This document shows positions 43,268 through 51,928 of a DNA stretch of 64,000 nucleotides, piece by piece. Under the pieces are notes generated by a model. The model saw only the letters and a list, made by a program, of their open reading frames with translations. It had not been told where the DNA came from and did no database searches. Every line of letters begins with the position of its first letter. Positions within the stretch are counted from its first letter, which is position 1. The position numbers were made by a program, and so were the translations under genes. The DNA is taken from positions 1 through 64,000 of the forward strand of contig NZ_JAAONZ010000017.1 in the NCBI RefSeq assembly GCF_011602365.1. The letters are read 5' to 3'. The stretch is from Pseudomaricurvus hydrocarbonicus. Its GTDB lineage: Bacteria > Pseudomonadota > Gammaproteobacteria > Pseudomonadales > Cellvibrionaceae.

Positions 43268-44800
43268 TCAACGCCCTGCGTCGATCCCCAATCGCTTGAT
43301 CAGACGCAGTAAATTGCTGCGGTCCACTTCCAGCTCCCTGGCGGCGGCAGCAACATTAAAGCGGTGTTTTTTCAATACGGCCGCGATCAGTTGTGCCTGA
43401 AAAGATCGGGTCAGTGCATTGAGGGATCCGGCCGGCGCGTCATCAGCCACGGCGAGCGGGGCTGCTCTCGACGGAACCGAGTCCAGCAAGTCCAGATGCC
43501 GGGTACCGATGCGCACCCAGCCGCTGCGCGACCGCTCCTGACCGGCCTTCAGTGCCGCGCGGCTAAGCAGATGCTCCAGCTCGCGCACATTGCCCGGCCA
43601 ACGGTAATGGAGCAATGCCTGCCTCGCGCCGTCATCGAGCAACAGCTTTTGAATATTCAAACGATGCTGATCACGCTCCAGAAAAAACTCAGCCAGCTGC
43701 AAGATGTCTTGCCCGCGGTCGCGCAGAGGCGGCACCGTTACCGGGAACACACTCAAACGGTGATAGAGATCGGAACGAAAGCGCCCTGCGCCCACCTCTT
43801 CGGCCAGGTCGCGGTTGGTGGCGGCAATGATTCTGACATTGACCTTGATCGCATGATCGCTGCCCATGCGCTGCACTTCCCCCTCCTGCAGCGCGCGCAG
43901 TAATTTCGCCTGCAGGGCCAGCGGCAGCTCACCCACTTCATCCAAAAACAGGGTGCCGCCGTCGGCCAGTTCGAAGCGCCCGGCTCGGGCCTCAATGGCC
44001 CCGGTGAAGGCGCCGCGGGTGTGACCAAACAGCTCGGCCTCCGCCAGGGATTCTGGCAACGCCGCACAGTTAATCTGTATCAACGGCTGATCAAAGCGAT
44101 CCGACTTGAGGTGCAACCGGCGGGCAATCAGCTCTTTACCCACGCCAGTCTCGCCTTCAATCAACACCGTCAGAGGAGTGGCCGCCACCACGTCCACCTC
44201 CTCCAGCAACCGCTGCATTATCGCACCGCTGCCAATCATTTCGGCCGTGGCCAACTCACGATTGAGCTCGGCCGTGACCTGATGGCCGTGCCGCAACTGT
44301 TGCTGCAATTGCACGATACGCTCAGCGGCGGTAATCACTGCGCTCGTCAGGGAGATCGCCAACTCCTGCTGGCGGGGAACCACGTCGTCAAACTGGCCGG
44401 GCCGCACCGCATCCAGCGTGATCACACCCCAGGGCTGCTCTTCAATGTAGATGGACACCCCCATGCAGTCATGGACGTGCAAGCCGCCATCGGGTACGTA
44501 CATGAGTCCGTCGTAGGGATCTGGCAGCTCTGAATCGGCATCAAAGCGCACCAGCTGACGGCTGTTAACGATGGCGTTCAGGCGCGGGTGCTGGCTGAGC
44601 CGAAAGCGGCGCCCGCGCGTCTCTTCACGCAGCCCGATGAATACCACCGGCCGCAACTGATCGCCATCCAGGCGCAATAAAGCAATCGCGTCGCAGGGAA
44701 TGGAGCGGCGAATCGCATCCAGCAAACGTCGGTAGCGCACCTCGGCCGGCAGGTCGCGACTCAGGTCTTCAATAACGGGGATGTAGTGTTCCAGTGTCAT
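43268..44800 (-). CDS. norR: NorR nitric-oxide-sensing sigma-54 activator
   Basis: NorR is an enhancer-binding protein that activates NO-detoxification genes with RpoN. The 510-residue protein has an N-terminal GAF domain with a mononuclear non-haem iron (candidate ligands Arg81, Asp97, Cys112, Asp130, in positions near the known E. coli ones). A central AAA+ domain follows, with Walker A GETGVGKE (216-223), the sigma-54 contact loop GAFTGA (263-268) and [13 protein letters not shown], and a C-terminal Fis-type HTH ([23 protein letters not shown]). Length is like E. coli NorR (504). It is divergent from hmp-nnrS, and paired NorR-type sites lie between. Confidence 0.94.
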   Translation of the reverse strand: MTLEHYIPVIEDLSRDLPAEVRYRRLLDAIRRSIPCDAIALLRLDGDQLRPVVFIGLREETRGRRFRLSQHPRLNAIVNSRQLVRFDADSELPDPYDGLMYVPDGGLHVHDCMGVSIYIEEQPWGVITLDAVRPGQFDDVVPRQQELAISLTSAVITAAERIVQLQQQLRHGHQVTAELNRELATAEMIGSGAIMQRLLEEVDVVAATPLTVLIEGETGVGKELIARRLHLKSDRFDQPLIQINCAALPESLAEAELFGHTRGAFTGAIEARAGRFELADGGTLFLDEVGELPLALQAKLLRALQEGEVQRMGSDHAIKVNVRIIAATNRDLAEEVGAGRFRSDLYHRLSVFPVTVPPLRDRGQDILQLAEFFLERDQHRLNIQKLLLDDGARQALLHYRWPGNVRELEHLLSRAALKAGQERSRSGWVRIGTRHLDLLDSVPSRAAPLAVADDAPAGSLNALTRSFQAQLIAAVLKKHRFNVAAAARELEVDRSNLLRLIKRLGIDAGR

Positions 44801-44823
44801 GCAGTCAAATCTACCACATTGCC

Positions 44824-44834
44824 GTCAATATGAC
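44824..44834 (+). promoter_or_regulatory. NorR-type enhancer site 1
   Basis: GTCAATATGAC fits the NorR core GT-N7-AC. It is the exact reverse complement of site 2. Confidence 0.75.
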
Positions 44835-44848
44835 AGCCTCGGGAACGT

Positions 44849-44859
44849 GTCATATTGAC
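44849..44859 (+). promoter_or_regulatory. NorR-type enhancer site 2
   Basis: GTCATATTGAC, GT-N7-AC, is 25 bp from site 1 and inverted relative to it. It lies 43 bp upstream of the -24 element of the hmp promoter. Confidence 0.75.
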
Positions 44860-44900
44860 CACAAAAAATAAATTATTCTTTGTTTTCAATAAGTTAACAG

Positions 44901-44918
44901 TTGGCACGTATCTTGGTA
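44901..44918 (+). promoter_or_regulatory. Sigma-54 promoter of hmp-nnrS
   Basis: TTGGCACGTATCTTGGTA matches TGGCACG-N4-TTGCW with GG in place of GC at -12, a single mismatch. With the two upstream NorR sites and a NorR gene adjacent, RpoN/NorR control of hmp is well supported. Confidence 0.75.
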
Positions 44919-45036
44919 TATCTCCCACGGTAAGACCCCCTGTGGCTCAACCATACTTTTCCCGCTGAAAGCCCTGGTGCACGGCCGGAGAACACGACCA
45001 TGGTCTACCCTCAAACCGATAACAAAGGAATTCATC

Positions 45037-46299
45037 ATGCTCAGCCCCGAACAAACTGCCATCATCAAAGCCACCGCGCCCGTTGTCGGCGCCCATGCGC
45101 GCGACATCACGGAACATTTCTACCCGTTGATGTTCGAGCGCTACCCGGAGGTCAAAGCCTTTTTCAACCAGGCCCATCAGCAGCAGGGCACCCAGCGCCA
45201 GGCGCTGGCCAACGCCCTGGTCGCCTACGCCACCCACATCGACCAACTTGAGAAACTGGGCGATGCCGTCGGCCTGATTGCCCACAAACACTGTTCGCTG
45301 GACATTCAGCCCGAGCACTACCCGATTGTTGGCGAGTGCCTGATGGCGGCCATTGGTGCGGTGCTGGGGGATGCCGTCACGGCGGAAATCGCCGATGCCT
45401 GGGGGGCGGCCTACCAACAACTGGCGGACATTCTCATCGGTGTCGAAGAGCAACTGTATCAGGGCAACACGCAACGGCGCGGCGGCTGGCGTGGCGAGCG
45501 ACAGTTCCGCATCACCGACCGGGTTCAGGAAAGCGACGTGATTACGTCTTTTTATTTGCTCCCCTGTGAAGGCGAGACGGTGATTGATTTTATCCCCGGT
45601 CAGTATGTCGGTGTGATACTCACCATTGACGGGCAATGTGTGCGTCGCAACTACAGTCTCTCCGATGCACCGGGCAAAGCCGGACTGCGGATCAGCATCA
45701 AGCGCGAACCCGGCGGCCAGGTGTCCGATTTTCTGCACTCTCAGGCGCAGGTGGGCGACACCCTGACACTGACGGCACCCTGCGGCGATTTTGTGCTCGA
45801 CACCTCACCCGGCGCCCCGCAACGACCCCTATTTTTGGTGACTGGTGGCGTCGGCATCACTCCGGCGATGAGCATGCTCAACAGCTGCGTCGCCAGTGGA
45901 CGCCCCATCACCTTCATTCACGCCGCCATCGACAGCCGTCACCAGGCGTTTGCCGAGCATGTGCACACGCTGGCCCAGCAGCACGACAACTTGCGCACCT
46001 TCACCATCCATGAAAAACCTTTGGCGGATGACACACCGGATGCCACCGGCTTCATTAATGCAGCCATACTTAAGGACTTGTTACCGGCCGATCGCAATGT
46101 GGACTTTTATTTTCTGGGACCCAAGCCGTTCATGAACGCGGTGAATGAACTGGCCAACGAGTTGCAGATTGCGCCCAGCCAGCTGCACTATGAATTTTTC
46201 GGTCCGGCGGAAATACTGACGCCCGCCAGTGCTAGCTCTGCCAGTACTAGCTCAGTCACTACCACCTCTGCCAGCGGGACCGAAGACGCACCGGCCTAA
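45037..46299 (+). CDS. hmp: Flavohaemoglobin, nitric oxide dioxygenase
   Basis: Hmp oxidises NO to nitrate with O2 and NAD(P)H. The 420-residue protein has the globin domain (1-140) with Tyr29, Gln53 and proximal His85 at the same numbers as in E. coli Hmp, then an FAD domain (RNYSLSD motif) and an NAD domain (FLVTGGVGITPAMSML; final FFGPAE). ATG 45037 has AAAGGAA 6 bp upstream. About 24 extra C-terminal residues, rich in Ser, Thr and Ala (ASASSASTSSVTTTSASG), follow the normal end and look disordered. It is the first gene of the NorR-dependent hmp-nnrS unit. Confidence 0.95.
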   Translation: MLSPEQTAIIKATAPVVGAHARDITEHFYPLMFERYPEVKAFFNQAHQQQGTQRQALANALVAYATHIDQLEKLGDAVGLIAHKHCSLDIQPEHYPIVGECLMAAIGAVLGDAVTAEIADAWGAAYQQLADILIGVEEQLYQGNTQRRGGWRGERQFRITDRVQESDVITSFYLLPCEGETVIDFIPGQYVGVILTIDGQCVRRNYSLSDAPGKAGLRISIKREPGGQVSDFLHSQAQVGDTLTLTAPCGDFVLDTSPGAPQRPLFLVTGGVGITPAMSMLNSCVASGRPITFIHAAIDSRHQAFAEHVHTLAQQHDNLRTFTIHEKPLADDTPDATGFINAAILKDLLPADRNVDFYFLGPKPFMNAVNELANELQIAPSQLHYEFFGPAEILTPASASSASTSSVTTTSASGTEDAPA

Positions 46300-46357
46300 T
46301 CAGCCCGCAACACGCGGCTGGCCTTTCCACCGAGGGCCAGCCCAACAGGTAACGCCA

Positions 46358-47599
46358 ATGAACAACCGACTCGCGCAAGTTTCAGCGCCCAATAGCCCGT
46401 CACCCGACGTCTCAGTAAAGGCTGCGTCAACTGACCGATCGTGGCCGTTTTTCCGCTTGGCGTTTCGCCCGTTTTTTTGGCTCGGTGCGCTCTTTAGCAG
46501 CATCAGCCTCACCCTGTGGTCAGCCCACTACAGCCTCGGCATGCCTCTGACACCCTACGGCGGCAGTTACTTTTGGCACCTCCACGAAATGCTGTTTGGG
46601 TTTGTCACGGCCATCATCGTGGGCTTTTTGTTGACGGCGGTGCAGACCTGGACCAAGGTCCCCGGCCTCAAAGGCAAACCCTTAATAGCACTGGTGGCAC
46701 TCTGGCTGCTGGCCCGGCTGTTCATGCTGTTGCCGCACTGGCTGCCCGCTCAGCTCATCAGCACCACCGACTTGCTGTTTTTACCTCTGGCGGCCATGTT
46801 TCTCGCGCGCCCCATTATCAAGGCACGCCTGTGGCGCAACCTGCTGTTCGTGCCGATCCTGCTGTGCATGGCGGCTCTCAACGGTATGATGCACGCCAGC
46901 TTGACGCAGCCGACATCACTGAGCTTCACCGCAGTGGCCCACACCATGATCCTGTTGGTGGCCCTGGTGATGTGTATCATGGGCGGCCGGGTATTCCCCA
47001 TGTTTACCGCCAATGGCACCCACACCGCGCGGGTAGCGCCCTGGCCGTGGCTGGAAAAGCTGGCCATCCTGACCACCGCCCTGTGCGTTCTGTTAAGTCT
47101 GCAGGTTGTTGACGTTCCCGCCACCCTCAAGGGCAGTGTCTTTCTGCTGGCCGGTATCGCCAACGCGGCTCGCGCGCTGCGCTGGCGCATCTGGGTCACC
47201 CTGCAGGTGCCGCTGGTCTGGTCACTGCACCTCAGTTATTGGGCCGTGTCGCTGGGACTCGCGCTGTTGGGGCTGGTCGAGTTGGGTATCTTCAGTCACA
47301 CCTCGGCGGCTTACCATGCCATCACCGTCGGCGGCATGGGCGTGATGATATTATCGATGATGTCGCGGGTGTCGCTGGGCCACACCGGCCGTCTGATTGC
47401 GGCCAACGCGTGGGTCACCCTGTCGCTGCTCATCATCGTCCTGGCATTTTTGATGCGCGTGCTGGCCCCTTTGGTATTCGACGCTATCGCCATCAGTATT
47501 CTGGCGTCCGGCGGGCTCTGGGCAGCGGCTTATGGCATGTTTGTCATCGCCTATGCACCGGTGTTGTTTTCCCCCCGACCTGACGGTGCGCCCGGCTAA
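46358..47599 (+). CDS. nnrS: NnrS-family membrane protein
   Basis: NnrS is a polytopic inner-membrane haem/copper protein that protects against nitrosative stress. The 413-residue protein shows about 12 hydrophobic segments and the family motifs FRLAFRPFFWLGALF, WHLHEMLFGFVTAIIVGFLLTAV, MGGRVFPMFTANGT, and YHAITVGGMGVMILSMMSRVSLGHTGR. Histidines in WHLHEM and YHAITVGG are the likely metal ligands. ATG 46358 is preceded by ACAGG and lies 58 bp after hmp, so the two are cotranscribed. A good terminator follows directly after the stop. Confidence 0.93.
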   Translation: MNNRLAQVSAPNSPSPDVSVKAASTDRSWPFFRLAFRPFFWLGALFSSISLTLWSAHYSLGMPLTPYGGSYFWHLHEMLFGFVTAIIVGFLLTAVQTWTKVPGLKGKPLIALVALWLLARLFMLLPHWLPAQLISTTDLLFLPLAAMFLARPIIKARLWRNLLFVPILLCMAALNGMMHASLTQPTSLSFTAVAHTMILLVALVMCIMGGRVFPMFTANGTHTARVAPWPWLEKLAILTTALCVLLSLQVVDVPATLKGSVFLLAGIANAARALRWRIWVTLQVPLVWSLHLSYWAVSLGLALLGLVELGIFSHTSAAYHAITVGGMGVMILSMMSRVSLGHTGRLIAANAWVTLSLLIIVLAFLMRVLAPLVFDAIAISILASGGLWAAAYGMFVIAYAPVLFSPRPDGAPG

Positions 47600-47627
47600 C
47601 CGGCGGCGGAGTGCCGCTGGCTTTTTT
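47600..47627 (+). terminator. Rho-independent terminator after nnrS
   Basis: CCGGCGGC (47600-47607) pairs with GCCGCTGG (47613-47620, one G-T pair), followed by CTTTTTT. It starts one base after the nnrS stop. Confidence 0.85.
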
Positions 47628-47779
47628 CTGCGTTGCGCCAGCTTTTTTCAAGACAGAGGGAAGGGAAGCGGGGAGAAGCGGAAGAGAAGTAAAGAGAAGA
47701 AGAAAAGAACAAACGGGCCGCCGTGAAGTGAACCAGCGACCCGGAGGGCGTTGCCCGTCAATGAGCGATCGAGCGCGGC

Positions 47780-48961
47780 TCAATCACCGATGGCCCGAAA
47801 TACTTCGCCATCCAGCACATCGGCGTTGATCTGATCCAGGCTGACCACACCGGCGAGCTTCATGGCCGTTTCCAGCTCCCACTGAAAGACCTGCAACAAA
47901 TCGTAGACACCCTGCTCGCCGGCACCGGCGGCAGCCCAAATCCAGGGGCGACCGATCATGACACCTTTGGCCCCCAGGGCCAGCGCCTTAAACACATCCA
48001 CACCATCACGGATGCCGCCATCGACGTACACTTCGGCTTGTGAACCTACCGCACGAGCCACGTCGGGCAGCTTGCGGATCGATGAGGCCACCCCATCCAG
48101 TTGACGACCGCCGTGGTTGGACACCACCAGGGCATCAGCGCCAACGTCCACCGCGGCGCGGGCATCGTCAACTTCCATTACCCCCTTGATGATCAGTTTG
48201 CCCGGCCAGATCTTGCGCAGCCATTCGATGTCTTTCCAGGTCACCGAGGGATCGAACTGATCGTCAATCCAGTCTTTGGTGTCGCTCAGGCTGTTGGGAT
48301 TGGGCACCAGCTCGCGCAGATTGCCAATGCCGTGGGGCTGGCCCTTGAGGCCGACGTTGTACACCCATTGCGGACGCGTCAGCAGTTGCCAGGCCTTGCC
48401 AACCGCCACTTTAGGCGTCACCTTGCCCACCATGCCGTTGCGATAGTCCCGGTGACGCGCACCCGGAACGGCCAGGTCCACGGTAAACACCAGGGTGTTA
48501 CAACCGTTATCCAGCGCCTTTTTCAACAAGGTTTCCACCGCCGAGCGATCGCGCAGCATATACAACTGGAACCAGATGGGCTTGTCCACCTGGGCGTTAA
48601 TTTCCTCCAGGGTACAGACCCCCATGGTCGACAGCGTGTAGGGTACCCGGGCCTTTTCCGCCGCGCGCGCGGCTTGCACTTCACCGCGCCGTGCCATCAT
48701 ACCGGCCATGCCCACCGGCGCCAGCATGATGGGCATGGACATATCCTGCCCCAACAGTGTGGTTTGCGTCGACACGCTCTCGACATTGACCATGACCCGC
48801 TGCTTCAGACCGATACGGGCGAAGTCATTGCAGTTGGCGGCCATGGTCTGTTCCTGATTACAGCCGCCATCAATGTAGTCGAACAAAAAACGGGGCAGTC
48901 GCCGCTCCGCCAAACGCCGATAATCCAGAGTCGTCACCGGCGCCAAGTTGTAAGTAGGCAT
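47780..48961 (-). CDS. lldD: FMN-dependent L-lactate dehydrogenase
   Basis: LldD oxidises L-lactate to pyruvate at the membrane. The 393-residue protein is a typical alpha-hydroxy-acid dehydrogenase: RLPRFLFDYIDGGCNQEQTM, the FMN-binding PVGMAGMMARRGEVQAARAAEKA, FQLYMLRDRSAVETLL, FTVDLAVPGARHRDYRNGM, KGVMEVDDARAAVDVGADALVVSNHGGRQLDGVASSI (catalytic His) and GGIRDGVDVFKALALGAKGVMIGRPW (Arg). AAGGAT precedes the ATG. It is the last gene of the leftward sulfatase/dehydratase cluster and would convert lactate formed there. Closely related mandelate or glycolate oxidases cannot be fully excluded. Confidence 0.85.
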   Translation of the reverse strand: MPTYNLAPVTTLDYRRLAERRLPRFLFDYIDGGCNQEQTMAANCNDFARIGLKQRVMVNVESVSTQTTLLGQDMSMPIMLAPVGMAGMMARRGEVQAARAAEKARVPYTLSTMGVCTLEEINAQVDKPIWFQLYMLRDRSAVETLLKKALDNGCNTLVFTVDLAVPGARHRDYRNGMVGKVTPKVAVGKAWQLLTRPQWVYNVGLKGQPHGIGNLRELVPNPNSLSDTKDWIDDQFDPSVTWKDIEWLRKIWPGKLIIKGVMEVDDARAAVDVGADALVVSNHGGRQLDGVASSIRKLPDVARAVGSQAEVYVDGGIRDGVDVFKALALGAKGVMIGRPWIWAAAGAGEQGVYDLLQVFQWELETAMKLAGVVSLDQINADVLDGEVFRAIGD

Positions 48962-49027
48962 GAGAATATCCTTTAATAATTATCAACGAGGCGGTCCCGG
49001 GACAGCCCCCAAGCATGCCACGTCCGA

Positions 49028-50578
49028 TCAAATAATCGCTTCGATCAGGCGTGGACCCTTGTGATTGATGGCGTCGCGCAGCTGGTCGTGGAATTCCTGC
49101 ACCGTGGTCGCACGGGTGGAGGGCACGCCCATGCCTTCGGCCAGTGACACCCAGTCGATCACGGGGTTGGTCAGATCCAGCATCGACAAGGCTTTAGGGC
49201 CGGCGTTTTCCACCCCCACACGCTGCAGTTCGATGTTCAAAATGGCGTAGCTGCCGTTGTTGATGATGACGGTGGTGATGTCGAGGTCTTCGCGCACCAT
49301 GGTCCACAGTGCCTGGACGGTGTACATGGCACTGCCGTCGGCCTGTAATGCCAGCACCTTGCGATCCGGACAGGCCACGGCGGCACCCACCGCCAGCGGC
49401 AGGCCCTGGCCAATGGCGCCACCGGTCAGCATCATCCAGTCGTGGGGGGCGGCACCCGCCGTGCACGGAAACAGCGTCAGGCCACAGGTGGCCGCTTCAT
49501 CAGACACCACCGCCTGCTCCGGCATCAGGTTCGCCACCACCGCGCCGATGCCCATCGGGTCCAGTTTACCGTCCTCGGGGATCGGCGGTACCGCTGCAGG
49601 CTGAATGCGCGCTGGCTCCGCCGGCACGTCCAGAGCGGCCGCCAGGGCTTCCAGTGCGGTCAGCACATCCATGCCCGGCGCCGCCAGATTGGTGGTTTCG
49701 CAATCGTCAGGGCTCAGCCAACTGGGCTTGCCCGGGTAGGCGAAAAACGACACCGGTGACTTGCTGCCCACCAAGATGATGCGCTTGAAATCCTTGAGGA
49801 AATCGGCCGCCATCTCACCAAAGTAAGGCAGACGTTCCACCATCACTCGACCGGCACCGCGCTGCATACGGGCGGGGAAGGTTTCGCACACCAAACGCAC
49901 GCCCGTGGCTTCGGCAATGCGGCCGGCAACGGTCAAAGCGGGCTCCAGCAGGGCCTTGCCCCCCAGGAAGATGGCGGTTTCCTCACCCGAACGCAGAGCG
50001 TCGGCGGCCTGCTGTATCACCTCATCCGAAGCCTGTTCCAGGGTCGGTTGCGGCAGCACAGCGGCAGGTCCCTGGGACTCTTCCCAGGCGTGGTCGGCCG
50101 GGGCAATGAGGGTGGCAATTTGGCCAGCCTTTTCCATCGCGGCCACCACCGCTTCGGCGCCCGCAGCGGCCAGATCATCGGCGGAGTCACTCACTCGAAC
50201 CCAGCTGGAAACCAGGTTGGAATAGCCATTCACGTCCGAGGTCAACGGTGCGTCGAAGGGCAGGTGGTAGGTGGCGTGATCACCGACAATATTGACAATT
50301 GGGGTACCAGCACGGTTGGCGTTGTGCAGGTTGGCCATACCATTAGCCAGCCCTGGTCCGAGGTGCAGCAGGGTCGCCGCGGGCTTTTCCGCCATGCGAC
50401 CGTAACCATCGGCGGCACCGGTAGCGACCCCTTCGAACAACGCCAATACAGGCTGCATACCTTCGCAGTTATCGATCGCGGCCACAAATTGCATTTCTGA
50501 GGTCCCCGGGTTGGAAAAACACACTTCCACGCCGGCATCAATCAAGGTTTTTAATAAGGATTCTGCACCGTTCATCAT
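49028..50578 (-). CDS. ThDP-dependent enzyme (acetolactate synthase / benzoylformate decarboxylase-like)
   Basis: The 516-residue protein has the ThDP-enzyme layout. The N-terminal domain has the glutamate of FSNPGTSEMQFVAAID and ALFEGVATGAADGYGRM, where Glu activates the cofactor. A central FAD/structural domain follows. The C-terminal domain has GGAIGQGLPLAVGAAVACP and ALQADGSAMYTVQALWTMVRED-to-IINN (the metal site, with ADG in place of GDG). It is annotated in relatives as acetolactate synthase large subunit, but there is no small subunit gene and it is shorter than IlvB, so a decarboxylase or carboligase of 2-oxo acids is more likely. It lies 66 bp upstream of lldD and 230 bp downstream of the D-hydroxyacid dehydrogenase. 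Confidence 0.8.
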   Translation of the reverse strand: MMNGAESLLKTLIDAGVEVCFSNPGTSEMQFVAAIDNCEGMQPVLALFEGVATGAADGYGRMAEKPAATLLHLGPGLANGMANLHNANRAGTPIVNIVGDHATYHLPFDAPLTSDVNGYSNLVSSWVRVSDSADDLAAAGAEAVVAAMEKAGQIATLIAPADHAWEESQGPAAVLPQPTLEQASDEVIQQAADALRSGEETAIFLGGKALLEPALTVAGRIAEATGVRLVCETFPARMQRGAGRVMVERLPYFGEMAADFLKDFKRIILVGSKSPVSFFAYPGKPSWLSPDDCETTNLAAPGMDVLTALEALAAALDVPAEPARIQPAAVPPIPEDGKLDPMGIGAVVANLMPEQAVVSDEAATCGLTLFPCTAGAAPHDWMMLTGGAIGQGLPLAVGAAVACPDRKVLALQADGSAMYTVQALWTMVREDLDITTVIINNGSYAILNIELQRVGVENAGPKALSMLDLTNPVIDWVSLAEGMGVPSTRATTVQEFHDQLRDAINHKGPRLIEAII

Positions 50579-50621
50579 CGCTCTCCATCCGTCTGCTTAG
50601 TCTTATCGGTTTAAATTTTTA

Positions 50622-50743
50622 TTCGATCAACACACGTATTTGATCAACACACTTTGAACCACTGAATTTTGTATCTGTGGCACTTTTTTATCTGTAGAAC
50701 TATTTTGTATCTGTGGCAATCGTTTACATCTGTGGAACTACCA
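50622..50743. repeat. Tandem repeats of about 18 bp, two families
   Basis: TTCGATCAACACAC/TTTGATCAACACAC occur at 50622 and 50639. They are followed by four units of (G)TATCTGTGGCA type at 50671, 50689, 50707 and 50726. They fill the space upstream of the ThDP enzyme gene. Confidence 0.75.
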
Positions 50744-50808
50744 CCCATGCCCGTTCAGTACAGCAACTGCCCGGTGGCTGTACTGAGGGTTCGATGCCAC
50801 GGCCTGGG

Positions 50809-51738
50809 TTAAGACCCCACTCGGTCAATGACGTTGCCCGAGGCCAAAAACTCGCGAATGTTGGCCAGCCCCCGCAGGGCGATATCCTGGCGACACTCCC
50901 CGGTGGCACTGCCAATGTGCGGCAACAGCGTGACGTTATCAAAGCCTAACAGTGCCGGAGTGACCTGCGGCTCAAACTCAAACACGTCCAGCCCCGCCCC
51001 GCCCAAATGACCGCTTTCCAGCGACGCCACCAGAGCCGCTTCATCCACCAGGGGGCCACGACCGGTATTCACCAATACGGCGCCCGGTTTCATTTGCGCC
51101 AGGGTGGCAGCGTTCATCAGGTGACGACTGGCGTCGCTCAGGGGACAGTGCAATGACACCACATCGGCCTGCTGCAGCAGGTCGCTCAAGCTCTCACAAT
51201 AGCGGGCGCCCAGGGCCTGCTCAGCTTCGGGTTTGGCGGACGGCCCATGGTAGAGAATGTCCATGTCAAAGCCGCGGGCGCGGCGGGCAACCGCCTGGCC
51301 AATGGCTCCGAAACCCACAATCCCCAGGGTCTTGCCGTGCACGCGGTTGCCCAAATGCGCCTTGGAACCGGCCCAATCGCCCTCGCGCAACAGACGCTCA
51401 CTGACCGTCAGCCGGCGACAGGTCGCCAGCAGCAAAGCCATGGCCAGATCGGCGGTATCTTCCGTCACCACCGGTGTGTTGCTGACCAGAATTGAGCGCG
51501 CCTGGGCTGCGGCCAGATCGATGTTGTCCGTGCCCACACCGAGGTTGGCAATCAGCCCCAAACTGTCGGGAAAAGACTCAATCATGGCGGCTGATACCGG
51601 CTCCAGTGCGCTGGTGAGATACACCACCGCGTCGTTCATATTGTCGTTACCGGCACGACGAACATCGCCAAACTGGGCAAGCAGCCCCAGCAGAGCCTCG
51701 GGCAAGTGCTGGCTGGCAATAATTACGGGCTGAGTCAT
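50809..51738 (-). CDS. D-isomer-specific 2-hydroxyacid dehydrogenase
   Basis: The 309-residue protein reduces a 2-oxo acid (glyoxylate, hydroxypyruvate or similar) with NAD(P)H. It has GKTLGIVGFGAIGQAVARRARGFDM (Rossmann motif), the substrate Arg in LVNTGRGPLVDEAAL, an acidic residue in GGAGLDVFEFEP (Glu), and the catalytic His in VTLLPHIGSAT. After strand 2 comes ILYHGPSAKPEAE, without a clear Asp, which suggests NADP. GAGGT lies upstream of the ATG. It lies between the sulfatase and the ThDP gene, all leftward. Confidence 0.85.
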   Translation of the reverse strand: MTQPVIIASQHLPEALLGLLAQFGDVRRAGNDNMNDAVVYLTSALEPVSAAMIESFPDSLGLIANLGVGTDNIDLAAAQARSILVSNTPVVTEDTADLAMALLLATCRRLTVSERLLREGDWAGSKAHLGNRVHGKTLGIVGFGAIGQAVARRARGFDMDILYHGPSAKPEAEQALGARYCESLSDLLQQADVVSLHCPLSDASRHLMNAATLAQMKPGAVLVNTGRGPLVDEAALVASLESGHLGGAGLDVFEFEPQVTPALLGFDNVTLLPHIGSATGECRQDIALRGLANIREFLASGNVIDRVGS

Positions 51739-51928
51739 AGGGCATACCTCATCAACTTATCTATTTTAGTGGGTAAGAGTAGCGTATTGCTGCACCGCTG
51801 ACTGTCGGATTGAAGACAGTCCCAAGTCCACAATTCGCGGCGAAAGTCCGTGCAGCCCGCGTCAATAACGGGGGCCAAACACAACAGCGGCGGCCATGAT
51901 GACCGCCCCTGCCCAACGGGCAAGCCCG

